Counted from the stretch's first letter, positions 26,107 to 37,496 are shown. The stretch is DNA of 64,000 nucleotides from Rossellomorea vietnamensis (GCF_001305855.1 NZ_LIXZ01000012.1:1-64000); one strand, 5' to 3'. Made by a program: numbers and translations. Notes: generated by a model from the sequence alone, not told the origin.

Positions 26107-26289
26107 CTTTACTCCCTCCTACCTTTCTTTCATATAGTATAAATCAACTAGAAGGGAGTCATTGTCATAAATTGTTGAAAATCTGCACTAGTTTTGTCGA
26201 ACCTATTCTATCTTCTGAATGTATCGAAGTATTTTCAAGGCACTTGTTCTGTACCCTATCTCTTCCACCTCTACTCCTCACTATAAATA

Positions 26290-26330
26290 AAAAGGCCAAC
26301 TCCTTAGAGAGTGTAAGGAGCTGACCTTTT
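26290..26330 (-). terminator. Terminator after tkt
   Basis: Long arms (AAAAGGCCAACTCCTTA with TAAGGAGCTGACCTTTT) followed by TTTTTATTT on the minus strand. Confidence 0.85.
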
Positions 26331-26340
26331 CCAATCACGA

Positions 26341-28344
26341 TTATTGAAGTAAAGCTTTGATTCTAGATACCACGTTTTCAGAAGTAAATCCATATTCTTC
26401 CATAACTTTCGCTCCTGGGGCAGATGCTCCATAACCATTGATCGCCAGAATGTCACCTTCATCGCCAACGTAGCGATCCCAGCCCATTGGAGATCCCATT
26501 TCAATAGCCAGGCGTTTTTTCACGCTCTTAGGCAAAATGGATTCTTTGTATTCTTTTGATTGCTTTTCGAAACGATCCCAAGATGGCATGCTCACAACAG
26601 AAACACTGATGCCGTCTTTTTCAAGGGCATTCTGCGCTTCTACAGCAAGATGCACTTCAGAACCAGTCGCAATCAACAGGGCGTCAGGCTGTTCTTTACC
26701 CGAAGCTGAGACAACATATGCCCCTTTGTTCACCCCATTATAAGCTTTATCAGCCGTACCTTTAAGCGTTGGAAGGTCCTGACGGGATAGAACCAGCATC
26801 GTAGGCTGATCTTTGGATTCTAACGATAACTTCCAGGCAGCAGCCACTTCATTACCGTCACCAGGGCGAATGACTGACAGGTTCGGCATTGCACGAAGGG
26901 AAGCAAGCTGTTCAACAGGCTCATGAGTAGGTCCGTCTTCTCCAACTGCGATACTATCGTGTGTGAATACATACGTCACAGGTAAGCCCATTAGAGCCGC
27001 CAAGCGGATAGCAGGTCTTAAGTAGTCACTGAATACAAAGAACGTCCCTCCGAATACATGAAGCCCTCCGTGAAGAGCCATACCATTCATGGCACCACCC
27101 ATTCCGAATTCACGTACTCCGAACCAGATATTACGGCCTTCATAGGATTCAGGTGTGAAATCTTTCTCATCTTTGATCATTGTTTTGTTGGAACCTGCCA
27201 AGTCAGCGGAACCACCGATGAATGAAGGAAGATTTTTCGCAATTGCGTTCAACACTTCTCCTGAAGAAGCTCGGCTTGCTAATGCTTTTCCTACTTCATA
27301 TACCGGGATGTCCTTATCCCATCCTTGTGGGAGTTCCCCTTTGATTGCCGCTTCTAATTGAGTGGCTAATTCAGGGTGATCCTCTTTGTATTTAATGAAT
27401 TGGTTAGCCCAATCTTGTTCTTTCTCAGAGCCAGCTTGTTGGATTTTTTCCTCGAAGCGGCTGTATACCTCATCAGGAACGTGGAAATCCTGATCGAATG
27501 TCCACTTGTAAGCTTCTTTCGTCAGCTTCATTTCATCTTCACCAAGAGGTGCACCATGAACAGCAGATTTACCTGATTTATTCGGAGCTCCGTATCCAAT
27601 GACTGTCTTTACTTCAATCATTGTCGGGCGGGATGTATCCCCTTGAGCTTCCTCAATCGCTTTGGAAATTTCGTCAAGATCATTTCCATCTTCTACACGG
27701 ATATACTGCCAACCATACGATTCAAAACGTCCTTTAACACTCTCGGAGAAGGATTTATCCAAATCTCCGTCTAGTGAAATATCGTTGGAATCATAAAGAA
27801 CAACAAGGCGTCCTAATTTTAGATGAGCAGCCAATGATGCAGCTTCGGAGGAAACACCTTCCATTAAATCCCCATCACCACAAATGGAGTATGTAAAGTG
27901 ATCTACCATATTATATTGGTCTTTGTTGTATGTAGTGGCCAAATGTCTCTCAGCTAATGCCATACCAACTGCCATAGCAATCCCCTGTCCGAGTGGACCA
28001 GTTGTCGCTTCTACACCAGAAGTATGCTTATACTCCGGATGTCCAGGAGTCTTACTTCCCCATTGGCGGAAGTTTTTAAGATCATCCATTGAAACATCGT
28101 AACCAGAAAGATGAAGCAGGCTGTACAACAGCATTGAACCGTGTCCCGCAGATAAGACAAAACGGTCACGGTTGAACCATTCTGGATTTTTAGGGTTGTG
28201 ATTCATGAACCTTGTCCAAAGTGCATATGCCATTGGAGCTGCTCCCATAGGCATTCCCGGATGACCGGAACCTGCTTTTTCAATCGCATCGATTGATAAT
28301 GTACGAATTGTATTAATTGCTAATTGATCTGTGTTATCAAACAT
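26341..28344 (-). CDS. tkt: Transketolase
   Basis: A 667-residue thiamine diphosphate enzyme of the pentose phosphate pathway that moves two-carbon units between ketoses and aldoses. Features include the N-terminal [11 protein letters not shown], catalytic-site histidines ([21 protein letters not shown]), the ThDP motif starting [16 protein letters not shown] and ending near N188, the pyrimidine domain E in [14 protein letters not shown], and the C-terminal [19 protein letters not shown] precedes the ATG. It is a single-gene transcript, with ynzC upstream separated by a strong terminator. Confidence 0.97.
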   Translation of the reverse strand: MFDNTDQLAINTIRTLSIDAIEKAGSGHPGMPMGAAPMAYALWTRFMNHNPKNPEWFNRDRFVLSAGHGSMLLYSLLHLSGYDVSMDDLKNFRQWGSKTPGHPEYKHTSGVEATTGPLGQGIAMAVGMALAERHLATTYNKDQYNMVDHFTYSICGDGDLMEGVSSEAASLAAHLKLGRLVVLYDSNDISLDGDLDKSFSESVKGRFESYGWQYIRVEDGNDLDEISKAIEEAQGDTSRPTMIEVKTVIGYGAPNKSGKSAVHGAPLGEDEMKLTKEAYKWTFDQDFHVPDEVYSRFEEKIQQAGSEKEQDWANQFIKYKEDHPELATQLEAAIKGELPQGWDKDIPVYEVGKALASRASSGEVLNAIAKNLPSFIGGSADLAGSNKTMIKDEKDFTPESYEGRNIWFGVREFGMGGAMNGMALHGGLHVFGGTFFVFSDYLRPAIRLAALMGLPVTYVFTHDSIAVGEDGPTHEPVEQLASLRAMPNLSVIRPGDGNEVAAAWKLSLESKDQPTMLVLSRQDLPTLKGTADKAYNGVNKGAYVVSASGKEQPDALLIATGSEVHLAVEAQNALEKDGISVSVVSMPSWDRFEKQSKEYKESILPKSVKKRLAIEMGSPMGWDRYVGDEGDILAINGYGASAPGAKVMEEYGFTSENVVSRIKALLQ

Positions 28345-28483
28345 ATGTCAGACATCCTTCCTTTTAATGTACCTTATTAATATTAATCTTCTTTGATAGT
28401 TTATACAACTATCTTGAATGATAACATGACTTTATGAACGTTGAAAATAAAAACCCTTCAAATTTTATAAGGGAAAGTAATCA

Positions 28484-28532
28484 ATCAAAAAACTTCCAGG
28501 CCCTTTCAAAATGGGCCTGGAAGTTTTTTGAT
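28484..28532 (-). terminator. Very strong hairpin terminator at the ynzC stop codon
   Basis: Two perfectly complementary 20-bp arms (28484-28503 and 28513-28532) enclose a 9-nt loop. It overlaps the end of ynzC and could act in both directions. Confidence 0.88.
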
Positions 28533-28765
28533 TAATGCATTTTTTTCTTAGTCTGTATATCCTTAATCTTTTTAGGCGTTACTTCATTTCCTTCGGGATC
28601 AAATATTCTTGTATTTTCAATTGTACCCTTCATCGATTGACGGAACGTTTCAAGATATTCTTTTCTTAGTTTGGTCTGTTCTTTCGCTTCCTGTTCAGTT
28701 AGTCCGCTACTTTTGGACTTTTTCGCAAGTTCGTTGATTCTATTCATTTTTGTTTTTGAAAGCAT
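28532..28765 (-). CDS. ynzC: YnzC, UPF0291/DUF896 protein
   Basis: A 77-residue cytosolic three-helix protein with RINELAKKSKSSGLTEQEAKEQ-like residues, LRKEYLETFRQSMKGT and IFDPEGNEVTP, all signatures of the YnzC family. In B. subtilis it is the third gene of the LexA-controlled yneA-yneB-ynzC operon; its function is unknown. Here it lies 106 bp downstream of yneB. The stop codon touches the terminator hairpin. Confidence 0.92.
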   Translation of the reverse strand: MLSKTKMNRINELAKKSKSSGLTEQEAKEQTKLRKEYLETFRQSMKGTIENTRIFDPEGNEVTPKKIKDIQTKKKMH

Positions 28766-28871
28766 CTATAAAAACTCCTTTATTGCATAGTCTGCAAACT
28801 CCAAAACATTACTAAAAGGCAGTGTATAACACTACCGTCATGTTACTAGATTAAAGGAGATAAAACAAGGA

Positions 28872-29860
<989 letters not shown>

Positions 29861-29875
29861 AAAATTACCCCCATA

Positions 29876-29889
29876 CGAATGTTTGTTCT
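29876..29889. promoter_or_regulatory. LexA (SOS) box 1, near yneA
   Basis: CGAATGTTTGTTCT agrees with the Bacillus box CGAACNNNNGTTCG at most positions (C to T at the fifth base). It lies just upstream of the yneA ribosome binding site. Confidence 0.7.
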
Positions 29890-29903
29890 GTTTTGTTGTT
29901 TTC

Positions 29904-29933
29904 ATTGTAATACGAACACTCGTTTGGTGTCAA
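29904..29933 (-). promoter_or_regulatory. yneA promoter
   Basis: Minus-strand -35 TTGACA (29928-29933) and -10 TACAAT (29904-29909), spacer 18 bp. LexA box 2 lies within the spacer, giving direct repression. Confidence 0.7.
29913..29926. promoter_or_regulatory. LexA (SOS) box 2
   Basis: CGAACACTCGTTTG matches CGAAC-N4-GTTYG. It sits between the -35 and -10 of yneA. Confidence 0.85.
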
Positions 29934-29940
29934 CAAAATT

Positions 29941-29954
29941 CGAACTTATGTTTG
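29941..29954. promoter_or_regulatory. LexA (SOS) box 3, lexA operator
   Basis: CGAACTTATGTTTG matches the SOS consensus and overlaps the lexA -35, providing autoregulation. Confidence 0.88.
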
Positions 29955-29980
29955 TATCAATAGTAGTGACATGCTATAAT
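29952..29980 (+). promoter_or_regulatory. lexA promoter
   Basis: A -35 TTGTAT (29952-29957) and a -10 TATAAT (29975-29980) with 17-bp spacing. Confidence 0.78.
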
Positions 29981-30014
29981 GGGAACATAAGATCTATAAT
30001 AGAGGTGCGTGAAC

Positions 30015-30635
30015 ATGACAAAATTGTCGAAAAGACAGCAGGACATACTACAATATATTAAAGTTGCAGTCAGAGAAAAAGGGTATCCCCCTTCCGTACG
30101 TGAAATCGGGGAAGCCGTCGGTCTTGCCTCCAGTTCCACCGTACATGGGCATTTAGCTAGACTGGAAAGCAAAGGTCTGATCCGTCGCGATCCGACTAAA
30201 CCGAGAGCGATTGAAATTCTGGACCTTGAAGAAGATACGATTCCGAGACAACGTGTAGTTAACGTTCCTTTAATCGGTAAAGTAACAGCCGGTCAACCGA
30301 TTACGGCTGTTGAAAATGTGGAAGAATTTTTTCCTTTGCCCGAGCGGATGGCCCCTTCGGATGAACAGGTCTTTATGCTTGAAATCATGGGTGACAGTAT
30401 GATTGAAGCCGGAATTTTGGATGGGGATTTTGTCATTGTTCGCCAGCAGCAGACAGCGAACAACGGAGATATTGTCGTGGCCATGACCGAAGAGGATGAA
30501 GCAACGGTAAAACGTTTCTTTAAAGAAAGGGATTATGTCCGCCTACAGCCCGAGAACTCAACAATGGAACCGATCATTTTGCGAAACGTCTCCATTTTAG
30601 GCAAAGTGGTTGGAGTATATCGTCAAGTTCATTGA
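30015..30635 (+). CDS. lexA: SOS repressor LexA
   Basis: A 206-residue repressor with an N-terminal winged helix ([21 protein letters not shown]) and a C-terminal self-cleaving peptidase. The cleavage site is A92-G93 (VTAG), with catalytic S128 (MGDSM) and K166 (ATVKRFF). RecA filaments trigger cleavage after DNA damage. The ATG at 30015 fits AGAGGTG 7 nt upstream and yields MTKLSKRQ, as in B. subtilis; a GTG two codons earlier is less likely. Confidence 0.97.
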   Translation: MTKLSKRQQDILQYIKVAVREKGYPPSVREIGEAVGLASSSTVHGHLARLESKGLIRRDPTKPRAIEILDLEEDTIPRQRVVNVPLIGKVTAGQPITAVENVEEFFPLPERMAPSDEQVFMLEIMGDSMIEAGILDGDFVIVRQQQTANNGDIVVAMTEEDEATVKRFFKERDYVRLQPENSTMEPIILRNVSILGKVVGVYRQVH

Positions 30636-30696
30636 TAATGGCATCCAATATGTATAACTGATACTATTATCAGCCACTTACACTATAATGAAAAAG

Positions 30697-30742
30697 AAGC
30701 CTGAGGTTGGAAGCCGAAACATTCCATCCCCAGGCTTTTTTG
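30697..30742 (+). terminator. Terminator after lexA
   Basis: Long imperfect arms AAGCCTGAGGTTGGAA and TTCCATCCCCAGGCTT, then TTTTTTGTT on the plus strand. Confidence 0.82.
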
Positions 30743-30790
30743 TTATTGTTGCCTTCAGCCTACCACTGTGGGCTGAACGTAAGTGCAAAA

Positions 30791-30814
30791 AACCCCCAAC
30801 GCGTGTTGAGGGTT
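30791..30814 (-). terminator. Terminator after glnA
   Basis: Arms AACCCCCAAC and GTTGAGGGTT, followed by TTTTTT on the minus strand. Confidence 0.78.
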
Positions 30815-30822
30815 CATGATAA

Positions 30823-32157
30823 TTAATACATTTGAATATATTGCTCACGTTCCCAAGGGTGTACTTGTGTACGGAACATATCCCATTCGATTTCTTTCGC
30901 TTCCACGAAATGTTCGAATATGTGTTCACCAAGGGACTTAACGATGACTTCATTTGTTTTTAAGGTTTCAAGAGCAGCATATAATGTTGCAGGAAGATCC
31001 ACGATACCTGCTTCTTCACGCTCTTTTTTGTCCATTACATAGATGTTACGGTCAATTGGCTTAGGAGCAGGAAGGTTATTCTTGATTCCATCTAATCCAG
31101 CAGCAAGTAATACAGCCATTGCAAGGTAAGGGTTTGCCGCAGGGTCGACACTGCGAACTTCAACGCGTGTACTCAAACCACGGGAAGCCGGGATACGGAT
31201 TAATGGGCTTCGGTTACGCGCAGACCAGGCAACATAGCAAGGTGCTTCATATCCTGGAACTAAACGTTTATAGGAATTTACAGTCGGGTTAGTAATCGCT
31301 GTAAACGCAGTGGCATGCTTGATGATACCTGCAAGGAATTGACGGGCAGTATCGCTTAGTTGTAAGTCACCTTTTTCATCAAAGAAAGAGTTCACTCCAT
31401 TTTTGAATAATGACATATTACAGTGCATGCCTGAGCCATTTACACCGAATAACGGTTTCGGCATGAATGTAGCGTGCAAACCGTGTTTACGGGCAATCGT
31501 TTTTACTACCAGTTTGAATGTTTGAATATCATCGCATGCTTTTAATGCATTTGCATATTTGAAGTCGATCTCATGTTGACCTGGTGCTACTTCATGGTGG
31601 GATGCTTCAATTTCAAAGCCCATCTCTTCAAGTTCCAGAGCGATGTCTCGACGGCAGTTTTCCCCTAAATCGGTAGGAGCCAAATCGAAATAACCACCAT
31701 TATCGTTTAATTCTAATGTAGGTTCACCATTCACATCTAATTTGAAGAGGAAGAATTCCGGCTCAGGTCCAAGATTGAAGTCAGTGAATCCAAGTTCCTC
31801 CATTTCCCCTAAAATACGTTTAAGGTTGTTACGAGGATCACCCTCGAATGGAGTGCCGTCAGGATTATAAATATCACAGATCAGACGGGCTACCTTTCCT
31901 TTTTCAGCTGTCCACGGGAAAACCAACCATGTGTCCAAATCAGGGAATAGGTACATATCTGATTCTTCGATACGGACGAATCCTTCAATTGAAGAACCGT
32001 CAAACATCATCTTGTTATCTAATGCTTTTTCAAGCTGACTTAGAGGGATTTCTACGTTCTTGATCGTCCCTAAAATGTCAGTGAATTGTAGTCGAATGAA
32101 CTTAACTCCCTCTTCATTCGCTAATCTTACAACATCTTCCCGAGTATACTTTGCCAT
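30823..32157 (-). CDS. glnA: Glutamine synthetase, type I
   Basis: A 444-residue enzyme that makes glutamine from glutamate, ammonia and ATP. It has the class signatures FDGSSIEGF, the Mg-binding [24 protein letters not shown], the ATP-binding [12 protein letters not shown] and [13 protein letters not shown]. The length and the absence of an adenylylation loop indicate the GSI-alpha type found in Firmicutes, which is inhibited by glutamine and, in its inhibited form, controls GlnR and TnrA. GAGGAGG precedes the ATG. It is 37 bp downstream of glnR, forming the glnRA operon. Confidence 0.97.
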   Translation of the reverse strand: MAKYTREDVVRLANEEGVKFIRLQFTDILGTIKNVEIPLSQLEKALDNKMMFDGSSIEGFVRIEESDMYLFPDLDTWLVFPWTAEKGKVARLICDIYNPDGTPFEGDPRNNLKRILGEMEELGFTDFNLGPEPEFFLFKLDVNGEPTLELNDNGGYFDLAPTDLGENCRRDIALELEEMGFEIEASHHEVAPGQHEIDFKYANALKACDDIQTFKLVVKTIARKHGLHATFMPKPLFGVNGSGMHCNMSLFKNGVNSFFDEKGDLQLSDTARQFLAGIIKHATAFTAITNPTVNSYKRLVPGYEAPCYVAWSARNRSPLIRIPASRGLSTRVEVRSVDPAANPYLAMAVLLAAGLDGIKNNLPAPKPIDRNIYVMDKKEREEAGIVDLPATLYAALETLKTNEVIVKSLGEHIFEHFVEAKEIEWDMFRTQVHPWEREQYIQMY

Positions 32158-32194
32158 TTACGTATTTCCTCCTCAAGTTTATTAAAGGTTTTAT

Positions 32195-32611
32195 TTAATG
32201 AAAGAAGCGGGACATATCTCCTTGACGCAGAGAAGATCGATTGAACCGACCGGAATGGATCAATTCATTGCGTAGTAATTTACGCAGCTCGTCGTCAGAT
32301 AGATCCTGTCTTGCTTTTTCTTCCTTTTCATTACTTACGTCAGATACGACTTTGCTTTCATTATGACCGGACACTGAAAAAATCTTCTTGATCCCTGCCA
32401 TGTTGATACCTTGATCTAACAGATCCTTTACTTCTAATAACTTATCAATGTCATTCAAGGAAAAGAGCCGGCGATTCCCCTCGGTCCGTGCCGGGTTTAT
32501 CAGCTGATGCTCTTCGTAGTATCGAATCTGACGAGCTGTTAAGTCCGTGAGCTGCATGACAATACTAATTGGAAATAATGCCATCGTTCGACGAATTTCA
32601 CTTCCGCTCAT
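32195..32611 (-). CDS. glnR: Nitrogen regulator GlnR (MerR family)
   Basis: A 138-residue MerR-type repressor. The winged helix has the sequence [20 protein letters not shown] followed by [22 protein letters not shown]; the C-terminal tail is basic and Arg-rich as in GlnR. It represses glnRA under nitrogen excess when activated by feedback-inhibited glutamine synthetase. The ATG at 32611 is chosen for AAAGGAGG upstream. Two GlnR boxes overlap its own promoter. Confidence 0.95.
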   Translation of the reverse strand: MSGSEIRRTMALFPISIVMQLTDLTARQIRYYEEHQLINPARTEGNRRLFSLNDIDKLLEVKDLLDQGINMAGIKKIFSVSGHNESKVVSDVSNEKEEKARQDLSDDELRKLLRNELIHSGRFNRSSLRQGDMSRFFH

Positions 32612-32645
32612 CTTGATTCCTCCTTTTGATTTCCTTCTTGAGTTC

Positions 32646-32674
32646 ATTATATGTAATGTTAGGAGTTCTGTCAA
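32646..32674 (-). promoter_or_regulatory. glnRA promoter
   Basis: Consensus TTGACA (32669-32674) and TATAAT (32646-32651) on the minus strand, spacer 17 bp. Confidence 0.9.
32657..32673. promoter_or_regulatory. GlnR/TnrA box 2, degenerate
   Basis: TGTTAGGAGTTCTGTCA is close to TGTNA-N7-TNACA and covers the -35 to -10 spacer. The second half-site deviates at one position. Confidence 0.55.
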
Positions 32675-32679
32675 TTAAA

Positions 32680-32696
32680 TGTTAGATTTTCTTACA
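32680..32696. promoter_or_regulatory. GlnR/TnrA box 1
   Basis: TGTTAGATTTTCTTACA fits TGTNA-N7-TNACA exactly and lies just upstream of the glnRA -35. The two-site arrangement resembles B. subtilis glnRA. Confidence 0.88.
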
Positions 32697-32759
32697 TAAG
32701 TAATCAAAAGAATTGGATAGTCCATTATAGACTATCCAATTACTACTTTAATATCCTTT

Positions 32760-34028
32760 TTATATAGTGATTAAACCTTTTTCAATCAAATTGTCCACTG
32801 CAGAGCAAACAGCGATTTTCACATGGGAATAGGTCAACCCGCCTTGAACGTAAGCGATATAAGGTGGTCTTATAGGTCCATCTGCTGATAGTTCAATGCT
32901 CGCTCCCTGAATGAACGTTCCTGCAGCCATGATGACATCATCCTCATAGCCTGGCATATAATTCGGATATGGCGTGAAATGAGAATTGATCGGCGAGGCT
33001 GATTGGATGGCCTGACAGAAAGCGATCATCTTATCTCTGTCATCAAATTGTACCGATTGGATTAAATCCGTTCTTCTGGCTTGTGGTGAAGGATTCGTAT
33101 TCATCCCAAGCTCAGTCAGTAGAGCAGAAGTGAAAACCGCGCCCTTTAATGATTGTGCCACCACGTGAGGTGCTAAAAAGAACCCTTGATACATTTCTTG
33201 AAGGCTGTAAAGAGACGCCCCTGCCTCCGCCCCGATCCCCGGGGAGGTCATACGGTAGGAACAGGCTTCTACATATTCCTTCTTCCCGACGATATATCCT
33301 CCTGTTTTCGCAAGGCCGCCACCCGGATTTTTAATAAGGGAGCCGGCCATCAGATCCGCCCCGACGTGACATGGTTCCTTCACTTCTACAAATTCCCCAT
33401 AACAGTTGTCAACGAATACAATAATTCCAGGGTCAATCTCTTTAATGAAATCAATCATTTCCTTTATTTCTTCTATTGTAAATGATGGACGGTTGGCATA
33501 ACCTTTTGAACGCTGTATGCCAATCATTTTTGTTTTGGTTGAGATGGTCCGTGCCACCTTTTCGAAATCGACTTTTCCAGACTCATCTAAATCAACGCTC
33601 TGATAGCCAATATGGAATTCTTTAAGTGAACCTGTCCCTTCTCCCCGGGTTCCTACTATTTCTTCTAATGTATCATAAGGTTTTCCTGTTATGTACACTA
33701 GTTCATCCCCAGGCCTGAGTATCCCGAACAAAGCGATGGAGATTGCATGGGTACCAGAAATGATCTGCGGCCGCACAAGCCCGGCTTCTCCTCCAAATAC
33801 ATCTGCGTAAATCTTTTCCAGGGTGTCCCTTCCTGCATCGTCATAACCATATCCTGTTGACGGTATAAAGTGAGAATCACTTACCCGATGCTTTTGAAAT
33901 GATCTTAAAACGTTGAACTGGTTGCTTTCAGAGCGTTCATCGATCTTTTTGTGTATATCTTTGATATCTGCTTCCACTTTCGTTACAAGTGATTGTAATG
34001 ACGTTCCATTTACTAATTGTTCAAACAT
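32760..34028 (-). CDS. ynbB: YnbB, PLP-dependent methionine gamma-lyase/aluminium resistance family
   Basis: A 422-residue fold-type I PLP enzyme. It has RPQIISGTHAI, the Asp pocket VFVDNCYGEFVE, and the Schiff-base lysine in MAGSLIKNPGGGLAKTGGYI. Family members are annotated as aluminium resistance or methionine gamma-lyase-like proteins, but the physiological substrate is not established. It follows hflX after 14 bp, as ynbA-ynbB do in B. subtilis, and lies upstream of glnR. GAAGGGAAA precedes the ATG. Confidence 0.88.
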   Translation of the reverse strand: MFEQLVNGTSLQSLVTKVEADIKDIHKKIDERSESNQFNVLRSFQKHRVSDSHFIPSTGYGYDDAGRDTLEKIYADVFGGEAGLVRPQIISGTHAISIALFGILRPGDELVYITGKPYDTLEEIVGTRGEGTGSLKEFHIGYQSVDLDESGKVDFEKVARTISTKTKMIGIQRSKGYANRPSFTIEEIKEMIDFIKEIDPGIIVFVDNCYGEFVEVKEPCHVGADLMAGSLIKNPGGGLAKTGGYIVGKKEYVEACSYRMTSPGIGAEAGASLYSLQEMYQGFFLAPHVVAQSLKGAVFTSALLTELGMNTNPSPQARRTDLIQSVQFDDRDKMIAFCQAIQSASPINSHFTPYPNYMPGYEDDVIMAAGTFIQGASIELSADGPIRPPYIAYVQGGLTYSHVKIAVCSAVDNLIEKGLITI

Positions 34029-34042
34029 GTGTGGTTTCCCTT

Positions 34043-35296
34043 CTACTTTCTGAATTTCTTGATGCTCCCTGCGATTGGATGATCTTCAAGATGGAATCCG
34101 GTCATTTCATATACTTGATTCACTTCTCGGAACTCCAATTTCCTCAAGATTGTTTCACTTTTTAATTGGGATAGTATCTTTCCTTCATTTACAGGAACAA
34201 ATACATGATACGGGATCATATGATTTTTCACGATTTCTTCTATTTTAATCAATAGCTTTCCTCTGTCCTCTTCGTTCAAGGCACTGATGAGGATACAGTC
34301 GGATTCAGTGTCGGGGACAAATTCGGGATCCATCTCATCCCGTTTGTTATATACCGTTAATTGCTGCAGTCCATCCATATCCAGATCCTTCAATAAGGAC
34401 TCTACAGTCTTTTCGTGTTGACTGTAATCAGGATTTGAACTATCCACGACGTGAAGAAGAAGGTCTGCCTCCTTTACTTCTTCAAGAGTGGATCTAAATG
34501 CCGCAACCAGCGTGGTCGGTAAATCTTGAATGAACCCTACTGTATCTGTCAGTAACGTGGAATATCCGCTGGGTAAAGGCATTTTCCTGGTCATCGGATC
34601 AAGAGTCGCAAATAATTGATTTTCTTCATAAGAATCGGCCATTGACATTCGATTGAACATCGTGGATTTTCCAGCGTTTGTGTAACCGACCAGTGCAATC
34701 TGGAAAGTTTTGTTCCGCTTTCTTCTCCCGCGGTACCTCTCTCTATGATCCACAATGGTTTGTAATTGCTTCTTAATATCGTCAATCCTTTTATGGATGT
34801 GTCGACGATCACTTTCGAGCTTCGTTTCACCAGGACCCCTGGTGCCTATCCCTCCACCCAGCCTTGAGAGGGACGCCCCCTGACCGATAAGTCTCGGGAG
34901 CAAGTACTGCAGCTGGGCAAGCTCTACTTGTAATTTCCCTTCTCTCGAGCGGGCACGTTGTGCAAATATGTCCAGAATCAGTTGTGTGCGATCGATCACC
35001 CTGCCCTTTAATTCCTTTGATAAATTCCGTATTTGACTGGGGGATAATTCATCATTAAAGATGATGATGTCCGCTTCGAACTGTTCTTCCAACAGGACCA
35101 GTTCCTCCACTTTACCCTTTCCAATATAAGTACTCGGATGTATCCTGTCACGTTTTTGAAAGAGGGTGGCAGCAATTTGACCTTGTGCTGTTGCTGTCAG
35201 CTCCGCAAGTTCCGTTAAACTATATTGAAAACGCACGTCATCATCGTCAAGTTGACATCCTACCAGAATGACTTTTTCTCTATTTTCATTCTTCAA
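34043..35296 (-). CDS. hflX: Ribosome-associated GTPase HflX (YnbA)
   Basis: A 417-residue GTPase that splits or rescues stalled 70S ribosomes, especially under stress. An N-terminal HflX domain ([12 protein letters not shown] region, [27 protein letters not shown]) and a glycine-rich coiled coil ([15 protein letters not shown]) precede the G domain. Its motifs are G1 [10 protein letters not shown]3 DTVGFI and G4 YNKRD. The start is TTG 35296, with AAGAAGG 7 nt upstream. It forms an operon with ynbB. Confidence 0.93.
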   Translation of the reverse strand: MKNENREKVILVGCQLDDDDVRFQYSLTELAELTATAQGQIAATLFQKRDRIHPSTYIGKGKVEELVLLEEQFEADIIIFNDELSPSQIRNLSKELKGRVIDRTQLILDIFAQRARSREGKLQVELAQLQYLLPRLIGQGASLSRLGGGIGTRGPGETKLESDRRHIHKRIDDIKKQLQTIVDHRERYRGRRKRNKTFQIALVGYTNAGKSTMFNRMSMADSYEENQLFATLDPMTRKMPLPSGYSTLLTDTVGFIQDLPTTLVAAFRSTLEEVKEADLLLHVVDSSNPDYSQHEKTVESLLKDLDMDGLQQLTVYNKRDEMDPEFVPDTESDCILISALNEEDRGKLLIKIEEIVKNHMIPYHVFVPVNEGKILSQLKSETILRKLEFREVNQVYEMTGFHLEDHPIAGSIKKFRK

Positions 35297-35385
35297 TATA
35301 CAACCTTCTTTCTCGTCCTTTCAATCTATTTCCCATCATATCAAATCCACTTCGTAAACTCTATGTAAAAAGCAATGAAAAATGG

Positions 35386-35413
35386 TTGCAAATAAGCATA
35401 TACGTGTTAAAAT
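35386..35413 (+). promoter_or_regulatory. SigA-type promoter of the TRIC channel gene
   Basis: A -35 TTGCAA (35386-35391) and a -10 TAAAAT (35408-35413), spacer 16 bp. Confidence 0.6.
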
Positions 35414-35499
35414 CAGTATGTTTGATTATGACATAACACTACTTCAAGATTCTACATAATGGCATGTAGCATATTGTAATAGGGTGAGGAGGAATGTGT

Positions 35500-36108
35500 A
35501 TGACGTGGGAAGTACTGAGTATCATCGGTACCATTGCTTTTGCTATTTCAGGAGCTATCATTGCCATGGAAGAGGAATATGATATCCTCGGTGTTTATAT
35601 ATTAGGTATTGTCACTGCATTCGGAGGAGGCGCCATCCGGAATTTACTGATTGGTGTACCGGTTTCCGCTTTATGGGAGCAGGGGATGCTGTTTCAGATC
35701 GCCCTTCTCTCCATAACAGCGGTCTTTCTTTTCCCAAATAATCTTCTGAAGCATTGGAGGAAGTGGGGGAATTTCTTTGATGCGATCGGTCTATCGGCTT
35801 TCGCTATTCAAGGAGCGTTATATGCTTCTCAAATGAATCACCCCATCAGTGCAATCATTGTAGCTGCGGTTTTAACCGGGAGTGGCGGTGGAATCATACG
35901 TGACCTTCTGGCCGGCCGGAAACCATTGGTCCTGCGTTCGGAAATTTATGCTGTTTGGGCAGTTCTATGTGGAGCGGCAATCGGACTTGGAATCGTGAAT
36001 TCAGCCTACGAGTTATATTCACTATTCATCATTACGACCGCTTTAAGAGTACTCTCTTACCTATATAAATGGAGATTACCGAATAGAAGTCTGCGGGCCC
36101 ATGTTTAA
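35500..36108 (+). CDS. TRIC-type cation channel family protein (UPF0126)
   Basis: A 202-residue membrane protein made of two UPF0126 repeats of about three helices each plus a seventh helix. The repeat signatures are visible: FAISGAIIAMEEEYDILGV then TAFGGGAIRNLLIG in the first, and FAIQGALYA then LTGSGGGIIRDLLAG in the second. Bacterial TRIC homologues form trimeric monovalent cation channels. The ATG at 35500 fits AGGAGG 7 nt upstream; the ATG two codons earlier is too close. Divergent from hflX, with its own promoter and terminator. Confidence 0.87.
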   Translation: MTWEVLSIIGTIAFAISGAIIAMEEEYDILGVYILGIVTAFGGGAIRNLLIGVPVSALWEQGMLFQIALLSITAVFLFPNNLLKHWRKWGNFFDAIGLSAFAIQGALYASQMNHPISAIIVAAVLTGSGGGIIRDLLAGRKPLVLRSEIYAVWAVLCGAAIGLGIVNSAYELYSLFIITTALRVLSYLYKWRLPNRSLRAHV

Positions 36109-36114
36109 TAAAAA

Positions 36115-36143
36115 AAATGCATTCAGAGTTGAATGCATTTTTT
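36115..36143. terminator. Bidirectional terminator between the TRIC gene and spoVK
   Basis: Arms AAATGCATTC and GAATGCATTT flanked by A and T runs on both sides. Confidence 0.85.
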
Positions 36144-36160
36144 TATTGTCTCTTGATTTA

Positions 36161-37117
36161 TTAAGTATGATGATCCGATGCCGTTTTAGTAAACACAAGG
36201 TCATTACTCCGGATAGTCAGGAGATCATGTCGATCATAACAATTTTCCAATAAGAGTCGCATCGCTTGGGCACGTATCGACTTTTCCAGTACATTCCGAA
36301 CATACCTTCCATTGGAAAATGCCATGGGGGATAAGGTGTTTTTAGCAGCATGCAAATGTTCCCGGATCTTCCTTTCAGCATCATGACTCAATAGATACTG
36401 TTTTTCATCTAACATCCTTTTACCGATTTCCATCAATTGATCCACAGAATAATCAGGAAAGTGAAATACAAGGGGAAATCGTGATTGAAGACCCGGATTC
36501 AAGGTAAGGAAATGTTCCATTTCCCTTGAATACCCTGCCAGGATCAAGATAAAGTCATGCTGCTTATCTTCCATATGTTTGACCAGGGTATCGATTGCTT
36601 CCTTACCAAAATCCTTTTCACCGCCTCTACCCAATGAGTAAGCCTCATCAATGAATAAGATCCCTCCGAGTGCTTTTTTCACTAAGTCTCTTGTTTTCTG
36701 AGCAGTATGACCGATATATTCCCCGACTAGGTCTGCCCTCTCCGCTTCGATTAAGTGTCCTTTTGAAAGTACATTCATCTTTAAGAACAGTTTTCCGATG
36801 ATCCTTGCCACAGTCGTTTTACCAGTTCCCGGGTTCCCTTTGAACATCATATGAAGAGCTTGCTTTCCTGCCTTCAGTCCCATGGCTTCCCGTTTTTTAT
36901 TCACATATATCCATGCATAAATTTCTTTCACCATTTTTTTCATTTCTTCCATTCCGACAAGAGCTCCAAGTTCTTCTTCGATTTCTTTCAACGCTACATG
37001 CTCTTGAGGGAGAGACTGAGGAGTCGAATCCACCGTTTCCCGTATTGAACCCCTTTTTTGAGAATTCAATACAATGCTGATTTGACCATTATTTTTCATT
37101 CTCATTGGTTGATCCAA
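36161..37117 (-). CDS. spoVK: Stage V sporulation protein K (AAA+ ATPase)
   Basis: A protein of about 318 residues, the length of B. subtilis SpoVK. The AAA+ module has Walker A GNPGTGKTT, Walker B GILFIDEAYSL and a sensor/arginine region NPGLQSRFP. The CbxX/CfxQ-type HTAQKTRD segment is present. SpoVK acts in the mother cell late in spore maturation (SigE control is known in B. subtilis). The start is uncertain: AGGTG is 6 nt before a TTG at 37117; a GTG three codons upstream overlaps it. The N-terminal KNNGQISIVLN matches B. subtilis. Located between hflX and hfq, as in B. subtilis. Confidence 0.92.
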   Translation of the reverse strand: MDQPMRMKNNGQISIVLNSQKRGSIRETVDSTPQSLPQEHVALKEIEEELGALVGMEEMKKMVKEIYAWIYVNKKREAMGLKAGKQALHMMFKGNPGTGKTTVARIIGKLFLKMNVLSKGHLIEAERADLVGEYIGHTAQKTRDLVKKALGGILFIDEAYSLGRGGEKDFGKEAIDTLVKHMEDKQHDFILILAGYSREMEHFLTLNPGLQSRFPLVFHFPDYSVDQLMEIGKRMLDEKQYLLSHDAERKIREHLHAAKNTLSPMAFSNGRYVRNVLEKSIRAQAMRLLLENCYDRHDLLTIRSNDLVFTKTASDHHT

Positions 37118-37496
37118 AGATTTCACCTCACCATTCTAAAGACAATATACGCATCTAGGATATAAGGGTGATAAACGCCTACAATTCCATCCGATTATTT
37201 TCGACAAATAAAAAGAATCCTGTCTATTCCTGCGCTTTCCCGAGAAATAAATAGAATTACGCTGAGAATGATTTCATTACTTACTCACTATCCAGACATT
37301 GTCAGATCCTACTTAAGCCCCTTGATGATTACTAATTCAGGGGTCATCTTATCTTTAATGAAGAGATAGAGTGATGAATAAAAATGCCTCTCATATTATC
37401 CTATTCACTAATCGTACATTTCATTAATTATTCTTACAGTCATCATAACCGCTCCATTATAAAAAGCTGCCACAAAGGGCAGCTTTCACATGATCA
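37118..37496. other. Intergenic region between spoVK and hfq
   Basis: About 380 bp with no credible coding frame on either strand. It holds the hfq terminator (37461-37486) and must hold the spoVK promoter. I found no clear SigE consensus. A weak stem around CCCC/GGGG at 37318-37344 is the only other structure seen. Confidence 0.5.
37461..37486 (-). terminator. Terminator after hfq
   Basis: Arms AAAGCTGCC and GGCAGCTTT, followed by TTATAATGG-type sequence on the minus strand. Confidence 0.75.
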
